A DNA stretch of 14,646 nucleotides from Methanocellaceae archaeon UBA148. GTDB lineage: Archaea; Halobacteriota; UBA148. Below the pieces are notes generated by a model. The model was not told the DNA's origin, made no database searches, and saw only the letters and a program-made list of their open reading frames with translations. The DNA lies in the NCBI GenBank assembly GCA_002495885.1, contig DAHG01000036.1, positions 131-14,776 of the forward strand, given 5' to 3'. The translations under genes and the position numbers were made by a program. Shown here piece by piece: positions 1 to 7,995 of this stretch (the stretch's first letter is position 1; every line of letters starts with the position of its first letter).

Positions 1-18
1 CGAATGGTCTGCCATTCG
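1..18. repeat. short perfect inverted repeat at window edge
   Basis: CGAATGG and CCATTCG pair perfectly around the four-base loop TCTG. The hairpin lies inside the possible gene tail and is cut by the window edge, so it may extend further left. No T-run follows, so it is not a convincing terminator. Confidence 0.4.
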
Positions 19-88
19 CAGGAAATTGGATGAGATGCACGATAATAAGAGCGAGAAGGGTGGAATGCCAACTGCGATGTATTTTTGA
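2..88 (+). CDS. possible 3' end of a gene cut by the window edge
   Basis: An open frame enters from the left edge and ends at TGA 86-88, giving about 28 residues that finish in GGMPTAMYF. The middle is charged (R-R-K-L-D-E-M-H-D-N-K). I do not recognise a family, and with so little sequence it could be chance. It would be the last part of a plus-strand gene upstream of the large surface protein, about 240 bases away. The first 18 bases are also a perfect hairpin (separate entry). Confidence 0.35.
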   Translation, partial: EWSAIRRKLDEMHDNKSEKGGMPTAMYF

Positions 89-254
89 TGTTCATGATCT
101 TGATAATTCAACAATGGCTATTAATTATTAGTAGTTGACCAACACAGCAGCTATGCTGAATAAATTTTGATTTATCCTCTATCCTCTGCTGACTTCTCTC
201 GATTATTATAGAAGGCGTGTCGCTCGCGAATTTTAGGGGCTTTTCTGATTCAAC

Positions 255-268
255 AAAATTTACTTATA
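255..268 (+). promoter_or_regulatory. candidate archaeal BRE/TATA box for the surface-protein gene
   Basis: The A-rich stretch AAAATT (255-260) followed by TACTTATA (261-268) resembles an archaeal BRE plus TATA box. Transcription would start about 25 bases downstream, near 290, leaving a leader of roughly 35 bases that contains the strong ribosome binding site at 310-320. This is pattern matching only. The rest of 89-254 is A+T-rich with no gene visible. Confidence 0.4.
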
Positions 269-309
269 GCACGGTTATCATCTATACCATCATTTATTTG
301 GAGATGGTC

Positions 310-320
310 GGAGGAGGGAT
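310..320 (+). promoter_or_regulatory. ribosome binding site that decides a TTG start
   Basis: GGAGGAGGGAT ends six bases before the TTG at 327. No other in-frame start nearby has such a site; the next in-frame ATG (405) is inside the hydrophobic signal sequence. A second GGAGGT (344-349) lies inside the reading frame but has no suitable in-frame start after it. Confidence 0.75.
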
Positions 321-326
321 AAGCCG

Positions 327-3300
327 TTGACAGATAATAATAAGGAGGTACGCTGCAGGTTCCAACGTGGTATAAGTCTCACTTGGAGAACTGCCGCCAC
401 TACGATGCTAATTCTTGGGTTAATAGGGTCAGTAACAGCAGCCCAGGAAGGACATATAATAAAGGAGATCAGAATCGAAACTAAAGAGGGCCCATATTTT
501 TTTCCAGATCCAATACTGCAATATGATGAAAACTTTATTTTATTTCAATGCAATGTCACTCCGATAAATTGCGAAATACTAAAGGGTTATTTAAATATCA
601 CCACTAAAGATAATGGGAATATTCTCTATTCAGAGGAGTTAAACGTTACCTCAGGTAAGATTGATAATCAGAATGTGGTTTATGCACTAAAGAAGGGAGA
701 TCCTTTAGGGGTGTATATAGCTAGCATAGACCTCATAACGTCTAATACTACTAGCATTCCTGATGCAGGCGCATATGTTTCGTTAAATGTAGGACAGTCT
801 GAGGTTCCCGTTATTATCAAATTCGAGGATCTTAATGGGGATGGTAAATTCGATGAAGTCATGGAGAACGGCCTTAAAGGCTGGGAGTTCAGGGTAGTGG
901 ATCCTCAGGGCAATGTAGCCACAGAAGTTACAGGAAATGATGGGAAGATATATCTCAGGCCCTCTGCGATTGGATATAATTATGTAATTACCGAAGATCC
1001 TAATCATGAGGCCTCGATGGGATGGGAATCTATACCTACAAAAGAGATGGATAACGAGAAATACGTTATTATAGAGGGTGAGAACGAGTTTTATTTCGCT
1101 AATAGGCTTAAACCAGCCGCACTTATTATTGCAAAATTTGAGGATAGGAATAAAAATGGCAAGTTCGATGAGGGAGAGGGTCTTCCCAATAGGGAGTTTC
1201 AGGTAACAGCTATTCAGGGCCCAGAGTTCTCTAAGAAGGTTACCACCGATAATAATGGCTTCACAAGAGCAGAAGACCTGGTGCTACCCTTTAAATCAGT
1301 TACAGGACATCCGGAAGAGTACCCTACACAGAAATATTCCATTGTAGAGTCTCCTCGAGCTGTATGGATGCCAATCCAAACGATAGTCAGGGAATTGCAC
1401 CCGGGTGAGGTTGATACTGTATATATCCAGAACAGCCTACCCGGAGGCAGAATAATCGTCCACAAGTATGAGGATATCAACGGCAACAACAGGTATGACA
1501 AGGGAGAGGGGTGTCCCGCAGGATGGGCAATTACCCTGACAGGTCCTAACACAAACCTGAGAGCTACCACCAACGAAAGTGGATTTGCAGTCTTCGATGT
1601 TGGATTCACTTCTGATCCAAGAACGCCGGGAGAGCTGCCCAGGAATACTTACATAGTCCATGAGGAGCTCAGAGATGGCTGGGTAAAGCTACAAGATCAA
1701 AAAGTCGAACTAAGCCCTGGAGAAGTAAAGATAGTAGATTTCCGTAACATGCTAGAGCCAGGAATAATCGTTGTGCAAAAGTATGAGGATATTAATCTCA
1801 ACGGTATTGGCGATGCAGGCGAGGAGCGGATGGGTTGGACCTTCTCAGTAGATGGGCCTGGCGTTAGGAGTCCCACTGCCACTACTAATGCAAGTGGAAT
1901 GGCGTCCTTCGTGATAGACTTCGCATCGGATTACAGCAATCCATGCCAGCCGCCACTGCGCACATATACGATCCACGAGGTGCCCAAGGAAGGCTATGTT
2001 GAACAAAGCGATCAAAAAGTTGGACTTGGCCCAGGAGAGCTAAAACAATCTAGATTCGTAAATAGATTCCCCGATGTACTCCTTACAATCCAGAAGTTTT
2101 ATGATGCTAACAAGAACGGCATCAGAGATCCGGGCGAAGATAATAAGAACAAACACCAACTGAGTGGGTGGGAGTTCGATGTTGTCTATCAGGGAGCGAA
2201 AAGAACACTCACCACCGATGCTGATGGCAGAATTAATATCAGCCTACCAGGAGTTTTACCCGAAGCATTATGCACTGTAACGGAAAACCTTTCGGGCAAG
2301 CCGGGTTGGATTTGCACTACATCCAATCCACAGCAGCTGAAAGTGTCAAGTAGAGTTCCAGCACTAGTAGCGGAATTCGGTAACAATGTCAACCAGCTAG
2401 TCATTACAAAGTTTAATGACACAAACCAAAATGGAGCTAAAGATGAAAATGATGGCGGATTGCCGGGCTGGACGTTCACAGTACAAGGACCCAATGGCTT
2501 CAAGGCTAGAGCTGGCCCAACCAACGCTGATGGCATCGCAGTCCTTGAAGGGTTGAGCCCGGGAGATTATGCCATAACTGAAGACCTGGTGGATGGCTGG
2601 ATTAACACAACGCCAAATTCTCAATTTGTATCCATCAAGTCAGGTGAAGTTAACGGGGTATATTTCGGCAATATAAAGGGCGCCACCGTAGAGATATTCA
2701 AGTTCAACGATACAAACAATAATGGACAGCTCGATGCTAGCGAGAATGGCACTTCCGGCTGGATGTTTGTGGTAGATGGACCTAACGGATTTAATACTGA
2801 AGTTGGGCCTACCAACGAGAGAGGTCTTATCGTCCTTGAAGGAATGCGCCCTGGAGATTATATCATAACAGAGAGCCCGAAGGATCGTTGGATCAACACA
2901 ACATCCAGTAAGCAGGCGGTGACCTTGCGCTTTGGAGATCACAAGACAGCAACTTTCGGAAACTACTATTGCGAGAGATGCCACAGGATATTTGAGCCAA
3001 AGACCCCCATTAACGCAACTCCTGACATTATCGTCTCAAAGAGTGTGAGCAATATATCAGCAGAGGATATAGACGGTGAGAATGGATACGTGGTGAATTA
3101 TAATATTCAGATATGTCCATCGTCAAGGGGAATGAAGAACATATCAGCCGTTCCAACGGATATAGTGATAGCTGTGGATAATTCCCCAAGCATAAACAAC
3201 CTCAAAGTATCGGCAATTACTGGCGCACAGAACTTAGTGAGGAGCATAAAAGAAAACGATAATCAAGGAGTTACAAGAGTTGGATTGGTCTCATGGAGCG

Positions 3301-4142
3301 ATGTGGATAACAGCAAGATCGAGGTGCCTCTGGAAAATAATTACAGCACAATTATATCTACTGTTGCCAATATAACATTCGCTAAGGGGACGCAGACAGA
3401 TTTCCAGGAAGGGCTCAATGTTGCTCGGAAAGCCTTCCAGGGAGTACCTCAGAGTGTAGGTAGGGCCAAGAAGATGGTATTCATCACTGACGCTAACGAT
3501 AGTGGATACCATGGGCCGACCGAATATCCGGGTTCTGAGTATACCATATATGCAATCGTAGTCGGTGACAACAAAGAAACAAATGCCTATAAGATCTTGG
3601 ATAAGTTAACCAAGGAGTATCATGGATATGCAGTCTCTATAAAGAACCAGTCAGAGCTTGAAGTAGTCCTCGCACAAATGTCGACAGCAGAGCCAATAGT
3701 AGAGGATGTGCATTTGGTAGAGGTCCTGCCCAACTACTTGGTCTTGCTGAACAGCACAGCTACGGATGATAGAGGTAATATCAGTCTCAATGGAGATAGC
3801 AGGGATTGGACTACTACTACCATCGAATGGGATATTGGCGATCTGTCAGACTGCTGGAGCACTGATTTCCAGGCGGTCTTCTGCTGGAAGCTGCCTGCTG
3901 ATGTTGATCAGTCGAGATTAACATCGTATGTCAACTACACCGATGGGGAGAGCTCTCGCAGGACTGTTCAGCTGCCGGAGTATGAGATACATATCGTGCG
4001 CTCCACGGATGCAAGCCAAAAACCGCAGAATAGCCTCCTAAATACAGAGGCTGCAGAGGTGAAACAACAGCCCGGTTTCGAATCGCTACTTGCAGCCATG
4101 GTACTTTGCACTATGGGATATCTATATCGCAGGAGAGGCTAG
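327..4142 (+). CDS. large cell-surface protein: seven SdrD/Cna-B-like repeats, vWA domain, PGF-CTERM anchor
   Basis: Secreted, probably S-layer-associated adhesin of 1271 residues. The TTG start is chosen from its ribosome binding site. A signal sequence with a long charged front has its hydrophobic part near 24-38 and likely cleavage after TAA (about 39). Residues 40-155 are unassigned. Seven repeats of about 105 residues span 160-880. Each opens with a Ca-loop-like D-x-N-x-x-G-x-x-D motif, first Asp at 168, 273, 383, 488, 593, 698 and 795, as in SdrD B-type repeats. A CxxCH motif sits at 882-886. A von Willebrand A domain (about 944-1118) has a complete MIDAS: D951-x-S953-x-S955, T1022/T1024 and D1055. 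A beta-rich stretch (about 1125-1225) follows. The C-terminus, PGFE at 1249-1252, a hydrophobic helix and Y-R-R-R, matches PGF-CTERM signals processed by archaeosortase A, implying lipid-linked surface anchoring. It has its own promoter and is convergent with the tubulin-like gene. The ligand is unknown. Confidence 0.93.
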   Translation: MTDNNKEVRCRFQRGISLTWRTAATTMLILGLIGSVTAAQEGHIIKEIRIETKEGPYFFPDPILQYDENFILFQCNVTPINCEILKGYLNITTKDNGNILYSEELNVTSGKIDNQNVVYALKKGDPLGVYIASIDLITSNTTSIPDAGAYVSLNVGQSEVPVIIKFEDLNGDGKFDEVMENGLKGWEFRVVDPQGNVATEVTGNDGKIYLRPSAIGYNYVITEDPNHEASMGWESIPTKEMDNEKYVIIEGENEFYFANRLKPAALIIAKFEDRNKNGKFDEGEGLPNREFQVTAIQGPEFSKKVTTDNNGFTRAEDLVLPFKSVTGHPEEYPTQKYSIVESPRAVWMPIQTIVRELHPGEVDTVYIQNSLPGGRIIVHKYEDINGNNRYDKGEGCPAGWAITLTGPNTNLRATTNESGFAVFDVGFTSDPRTPGELPRNTYIVHEELRDGWVKLQDQKVELSPGEVKIVDFRNMLEPGIIVVQKYEDINLNGIGDAGEERMGWTFSVDGPGVRSPTATTNASGMASFVIDFASDYSNPCQPPLRTYTIHEVPKEGYVEQSDQKVGLGPGELKQSRFVNRFPDVLLTIQKFYDANKNGIRDPGEDNKNKHQLSGWEFDVVYQGAKRTLTTDADGRINISLPGVLPEALCTVTENLSGKPGWICTTSNPQQLKVSSRVPALVAEFGNNVNQLVITKFNDTNQNGAKDENDGGLPGWTFTVQGPNGFKARAGPTNADGIAVLEGLSPGDYAITEDLVDGWINTTPNSQFVSIKSGEVNGVYFGNIKGATVEIFKFNDTNNNGQLDASENGTSGWMFVVDGPNGFNTEVGPTNERGLIVLEGMRPGDYIITESPKDRWINTTSSKQAVTLRFGDHKTATFGNYYCERCHRIFEPKTPINATPDIIVSKSVSNISAEDIDGENGYVVNYNIQICPSSRGMKNISAVPTDIVIAVDNSPSINNLKVSAITGAQNLVRSIKENDNQGVTRVGLVSWSDVDNSKIEVPLENNYSTIISTVANITFAKGTQTDFQEGLNVARKAFQGVPQSVGRAKKMVFITDANDSGYHGPTEYPGSEYTIYAIVVGDNKETNAYKILDKLTKEYHGYAVSIKNQSELEVVLAQMSTAEPIVEDVHLVEVLPNYLVLLNSTATDDRGNISLNGDSRDWTTTTIEWDIGDLSDCWSTDFQAVFCWKLPADVDQSRLTSYVNYTDGESSRRTVQLPEYEIHIVRSTDASQKPQNSLLNTEAAEVKQQPGFESLLAAMVLCTMGYLYRRRG

Positions 4143-4149
4143 TGAGATT

Positions 4150-4172
4150 TGGTGGGACCTTCGGTCCCATCA
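4150..4172. terminator. hairpin between convergent genes
   Basis: TGGTGGGACC and GGTCCCATCA form a 10-base-pair stem (one G-T pair) around the loop TTC, starting eight bases after the stop of the surface-protein gene. Only a short T-rich tail (ATTTC) follows. It may stop or stabilise the plus-strand transcript. Archaeal termination usually relies on T-runs, so its role is uncertain. Confidence 0.55.
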
Positions 4173-4260
4173 TTTCAAGTATTCTAACGATCGCTATATT
4201 AAAAATGGAACACTACAATCATGAAATTATCCCAATACAAGTTATCTATATAAAACTAAA

Positions 4261-4294
4261 TAAAAAATTTTTGTCAAATTTACTAAAAAAATAA
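4261..4294 (-). terminator. T-rich terminator region after the tubulin-operon
   Basis: Read on the minus strand, the first bases after the stop codon at 4308 contain a run of seven T (4291-4285) and a second run of six T (4267-4262). Such T-tracts are the usual archaeal terminator. The rest of 4173-4260 is A+T-rich with no gene. Confidence 0.5.
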
Positions 4295-4307
4295 GGCTGC
4301 GAGATCC

Positions 4308-6044
4308 CTAATGTATTATTCCTTTCTCCATCAGCAGCCTCTCAGCCTCCCGTCTTGAAATACATGTAATCTGCTCTTCTAGATTCGTTGATACCATAAT
4401 TTGCTCCTCCGCCTGACTTAACTTAGCGCTCTCTCCAAAGATACGGAGTTCTCTACAAAAGAATGGTTTCCTTCCACTCTCAAGATACTTTAAGGACTTA
4501 TAGAGCTGATCCTTAATGCCGCCACTCTGGTAGAAATATTTCCACATATATTCCTTTGTAAGCGGTTTATAGCTGTGGTAGGATAAAATGTTCATCTCAT
4601 TCTTCTCAATATACTCTATTGATTCAGCAATGATATCATGGAACCTCCATTCCAGCGTACCCTTATCTTTATGAGCCCCAATCTCGCCACCATAGGGATT
4701 TCGAAGAAGAATCAGCACATCCTCAGATCTGCTATCACCCAGCTTTCTATAAACTTTAATTTTTCCTTCGCTGAGGCCTGTCCGATCCATTACAGCCTTT
4801 TTTATCTCCGTTAATTCGAAGAAGCCGCGTATAAAGACTAATGCCCTCTCAGCCTTTTCGGGATCGCAAGGAAAGAGCCTGCCGTCTAATCCAAGGCTAG
4901 AAACATGCCCCTTCTTTCCCAGAGCCCCTTCAACAAGGCTTTTCAAATCACCATTCCAGTCTGGCTGAGTGTAATAGCAGGGGATGAGCACTGGTGGAAA
5001 AAGCCTTTTTTGTATGGCATCTTCTTGCTCCATAGGGTTCTTAGCATCCCTATCCCAGAGCACTCTCCGAAAGGCCTGAGCTTCGTCCTGTTGTTCATCT
5101 CCTGGATAATTTCTGATATCTAGGAGGGGTTTCATCGCTTCATAGATCATTCCATCCATAGCTGAGTAATTTTCAAACCGCTCTTTGAGGATCTGGCCAT
5201 CCATAAGAATCAGACCGTCTATGCCTTTGCCCGATTCCTTTGTAAGGAGGTCATACAAGGCAATTACGGCAGCCAGATCTCTTTGGCCTTCCGAGGTTTG
5301 CGGGCTATCCTCACCCTTCTCTGTTAGCATTCCAAGGGCGAAGATGGGGAAGATCGGCTCATCTAACCTGACTGCGCTTGAGATTGGATTGATGAAGCCA
5401 GTTCCAGTTCCTCCCCCTAAGGATGCCAGGAAGAGAATGCAATCACAACGCTTTGTATTCTGATCACTGTTCAAGTTGCGGGGTTTAAGAAAACACCTGA
5501 GGAGTTCTGGCAAAGGCTTAGATCTTTTTGATTTGGCAGAGGAAACCGTCTCATCTTTAACGGAGGTAGATCCACCAGTTGAGATAATTGTTAAGGGTCG
5601 AATACCAATTTTCCACATATAGTCCGAGAGGGCATTATCATATCCTCCGAACTCATGAGAACACAAGCGTTTCAAATTTTCATCAAGCTCAAATATCTCA
5701 AAGAGCCCTTTAAGATATTCTGCTCTTCTATCATATCCTTGTGCCTTCAGGTCAAATCCATACTTATTCTTCAAAAAGGTATTTGTTGAAGAATCTTCGT
5801 TAACTCCTCCATGGCAGATCAGATACCCGGGGTATTGTCCTTTGATAGAATTTCCGTAATAGTGGTCCTTCTGTTTCTCGACATCAGCAGTCTGACTTTC
5901 AAGCCATATACCCTTCACATCGCCATAGGTCAGACGATCATTACCTGCGAAATCATGGATCATGAGGTTCAAGTCTAGGTTCTGAAGGAATGGCTTTAAC
6001 ATGCTTCCGCCAGCACCTCCGATTCCAACAATGCAGGGCTTCAC
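4308..6044 (-). CDS. tubulin/FtsZ-superfamily GTPase, divergent (Tubulin_2/FtsZ-like type)
   Basis: Cytoplasmic 578-residue protein with no signal peptide. It starts with the phosphate-binding loop G7-I-G-G-A-G-G and carries the tubulin/FtsZ signature loop GGGTGTG at 210-216, preceded by S-L and followed by F-I-N-P-I. An H7-helix-like stretch follows (about 293-309, M-D-G-M-I-Y-E-A-M-K). These support GTP binding and probably polymerisation. The two loops lie about 200 residues apart against roughly 85-130 in FtsZ and tubulin, so the N-terminal domain holds a large insertion. I could not place a canonical NxDxxD T7 loop with confidence; D316 and D320 are candidates. The GTG start at 6044 overlaps the upstream stop as GTGA, with GAGGAGAT just before it, so it is translationally coupled and last in a four-gene operon. 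It is not a standard FtsZ or CetZ. The FtsZ-like families described by Makarova and Koonin (2010) or Pfam Tubulin_2 are my best comparison. Confidence 0.85.
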   Translation of the reverse strand: MKPCIVGIGGAGGSMLKPFLQNLDLNLMIHDFAGNDRLTYGDVKGIWLESQTADVEKQKDHYYGNSIKGQYPGYLICHGGVNEDSSTNTFLKNKYGFDLKAQGYDRRAEYLKGLFEIFELDENLKRLCSHEFGGYDNALSDYMWKIGIRPLTIISTGGSTSVKDETVSSAKSKRSKPLPELLRCFLKPRNLNSDQNTKRCDCILFLASLGGGTGTGFINPISSAVRLDEPIFPIFALGMLTEKGEDSPQTSEGQRDLAAVIALYDLLTKESGKGIDGLILMDGQILKERFENYSAMDGMIYEAMKPLLDIRNYPGDEQQDEAQAFRRVLWDRDAKNPMEQEDAIQKRLFPPVLIPCYYTQPDWNGDLKSLVEGALGKKGHVSSLGLDGRLFPCDPEKAERALVFIRGFFELTEIKKAVMDRTGLSEGKIKVYRKLGDSRSEDVLILLRNPYGGEIGAHKDKGTLEWRFHDIIAESIEYIEKNEMNILSYHSYKPLTKEYMWKYFYQSGGIKDQLYKSLKYLESGRKPFFCRELRIFGESAKLSQAEEQIMVSTNLEEQITCISRREAERLLMEKGIIH

Positions 6045-6637
6045 ATTCTCATCTCCTCAGCGAAGCCCATGATAAATGGCGCGAGCAAAATGACCAGAGC
6101 TAATATAAGTGTTACAAAACCAAGGTTCCAGTAGAGACTATCAATAGTGGGGTAGATTGATCCAAGATTGATCGAACAAAAGATTGAGATTATCAATAAT
6201 ACAGGCGCTAATAAGCTCATCCTTTTCATCCTCCTTGTAACGGTATAATAGCTGCACGCCCGAGGGATGAACAGAGCAGCCAAGCTTCCTGGGATGAGAA
6301 TTACTGCCGCCCCTAGAGCTGCCAGGCCGAAGCTTCCTGAGGCTATATTTGGAATGCTAAAGTAGTTTAGACCGCTGAAGATCTGGGGGGTCATGAAGTA
6401 AAGGTATATAAATGCTACCAGTAGGAGGCTCCAGGATGTTATATAAATAGTATTGAAGTTTGACCCATGATGCATATGCAAGGCCTTCCTTAGATCCTGT
6501 TTTCCAACGTCAATTCCAGCGGTTTTACTTATGTGCGAGTTGATCCTGATCCAGTAACCTACATGGCTGATGATTCCTAATATCAGTACTATTAGCATGG
6601 CTATAAGGAGTAGTATCTCATATCTAGGTGGACTCAT
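6041..6637 (-). CDS. five-helix membrane protein, unknown function
   Basis: A 198-residue hydrophobic protein with predicted membrane helices near 7-29, 65-83, 102-125, 141-158 and 170-191. A polar loop at 30-64 (D-L-R-K-A-L-H-M-H-H-G) separates the first two helices, and a basic loop (R-R-M-K-R-M, 135-140) separates the third and fourth. I do not recognise a family and see no transporter or enzyme motif. The ATG overlaps the upstream stop as ATGA, preceded by GAGAGGAGG on the minus strand, and its own stop overlaps the GTG of the tubulin-like gene. Its position between a single-pass surface protein and a cytoplasmic GTPase suggests, by inference, a membrane partner or docking platform for the GTPase. 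Confidence 0.85.
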   Translation of the reverse strand: MSPPRYEILLLIAMLIVLILGIISHVGYWIRINSHISKTAGIDVGKQDLRKALHMHHGSNFNTIYITSWSLLLVAFIYLYFMTPQIFSGLNYFSIPNIASGSFGLAALGAAVILIPGSLAALFIPRACSYYTVTRRMKRMSLLAPVLLIISIFCSINLGSIYPTIDSLYWNLGFVTLILALVILLAPFIMGFAEEMRM

Positions 6638-7995
6638 CTGTAAAACCTCCTCTCAAAGAATATGCTCAGCACCAGTGCTAGCGCGATTAAAAGAAGCACA
6701 TTTCCAACACCTATGATCGAAATAGCTTCGTACTTGACAAGCTTGGCGTTTATAGGTTTATCCCAAGCCACATCGGTATGAAATTCATCGTTCTGGTCCG
6801 GCTCGGAATACTGGAACTTGAAAGCGAACGTCTCATTGACATCGCTCACATCAAATGGATTTTTGTTGAACGGTACCGTCTGCATCTCCGGGGTTAAGAC
6901 CACGTCCTTTGAATCTACATATTTCCACGGGTGAGCTTTAGTGTTGGTAAACAAGGTTACCCTTGCAATCACCTCGCCTTGATCTTGGTTCTTCATGTCT
7001 ACTGTAAAATTATAGTTATCCCACCAAAATTGGTTATGGTCATTGGGGATTACAGTGGGATTTTGGACAAATAGTGTCACACGTTTCCTGAAGGTGGGGC
7101 CATCCTGAACTTTAGTCTTATTTGTAGCCATCCCATCCCCATAGGTATAATAGTATTGAAAGCTCTTTCCCGCATCAGATTTCCTAAAATACTTGGTACC
7201 TATAAACTTTACCTGACCTACACCATTGACAATTTGGGTAGAGTTATCTTTTTCTCTTCCATATTCATCCAAAATATGAAGAGTTACGTTTACGTTATCG
7301 CCATCTAGATCCGTGATATTGGCTTCATAGATAATAGCATCATTATATCTAGGTTTTGAGATTGAGGAGATATTGATATCAGATATCAGAGGTTCCTGGT
7401 TGGTCACATTTAGCGTTAGGTTTTTTGAATACCATGTGTACTGGCCGTCACTAGCCTTAAGCCTGAGAATTACAGGACCAACTGTCCTAAGGTTGCTAAA
7501 AGATGTTAGATCAGGAAAATTCCTATAGGAACTATTCTGCCCATCTTTTCTTTCATATTCGTTGATCTGAATTATCTGGGCAACAGGGTTAATCACCTTG
7601 AATGCGTTTTCTCGTGGCTCCTGAATTTCAAGATAGAGGTACATTGGTCTGCGAATCTCTATCGGATTGGGATTGACCACCTTTGCGCCAATTACAAATT
7701 TATCGTTCCTAGTAAGGGTTTTATTCCCGGTGATTCCTAAGCCCAGAGAATACACTTTGCTATATTCTGGTGTATATATATCGTTTATATTTATAAGCGC
7801 TTGCAGTTCTTCGAACTTTTCTGGCTTCTTTTCCTTGCCTTCCTGCAGCGCCTTAAGTATTTTATCGAAATCTATTTGCTTATTGCCTCCACGACTACTA
7901 CTACCACCATCCACGGGGATATCTCTATCCGCATAGACAACCATGACGTTGGCAAGCAAAATAGATATCAATAGAAGAACGTGCATTTGCCTCAT
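6634..7995 (-). CDS. membrane-anchored surface protein with beta-sandwich domains
   Basis: A 453-residue type-I membrane protein. It has a signal peptide (1-22, cleavage near V-Y-A-D), a polar Gly/Ser and Lys/Glu-rich linker (about 28-62), then three probable beta-sandwich domains (about 86-200, 201-300, 307-420), and a membrane helix at about 424-445 ending in E-R-R-F-Y-R. Domains two and three resemble the repeats of the neighbouring upstream protein. Domain two has a mid-domain D-L-D-G-D-N and ends in D-G-P (298-300); domain three opens with N-P-T-V-I-P-N. Many N-x-S/T sequons fit an outside location. It starts at an ATGA overlap with the gene before it and ends in an ATGA overlap with the five-helix protein. 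It probably tethers the secreted repeat protein to the membrane and the GTPase module; that is inference from operon order. Confidence 0.85.
   Translation of the reverse strand: MRQMHVLLLISILLANVMVVYADRDIPVDGGSSSRGGNKQIDFDKILKALQEGKEKKPEKFEELQALININDIYTPEYSKVYSLGLGITGNKTLTRNDKFVIGAKVVNPNPIEIRRPMYLYLEIQEPRENAFKVINPVAQIIQINEYERKDGQNSSYRNFPDLTSFSNLRTVGPVILRLKASDGQYTWYSKNLTLNVTNQEPLISDINISSISKPRYNDAIIYEANITDLDGDNVNVTLHILDEYGREKDNSTQIVNGVGQVKFIGTKYFRKSDAGKSFQYYYTYGDGMATNKTKVQDGPTFRKRVTLFVQNPTVIPNDHNQFWWDNYNFTVDMKNQDQGEVIARVTLFTNTKAHPWKYVDSKDVVLTPEMQTVPFNKNPFDVSDVNETFAFKFQYSEPDQNDEFHTDVAWDKPINAKLVKYEAISIIGVGNVLLLIALALVLSIFFERRFYR

Noticed and set aside
804..2966. Tandem repeats that might be read as a CRISPR-like or satellite array.
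   Set aside because: The period is a protein period of about 105 residues with diverged DNA, so these are coding domain repeats; no short identical repeats with spacers are seen anywhere in the window.
1214..2984. Several minus-strand open frames of 60-131 codons opposite the surface protein.
   Set aside because: They are shadows of the repeat-rich coding strand, without signal, domain or ribosome binding evidence.
4106..4294. A 62-codon plus-strand open frame after the surface-protein gene.
   Set aside because: It begins inside the surface-protein gene, crosses the hairpin and the A+T-rich terminator region, and has no ribosome binding site.
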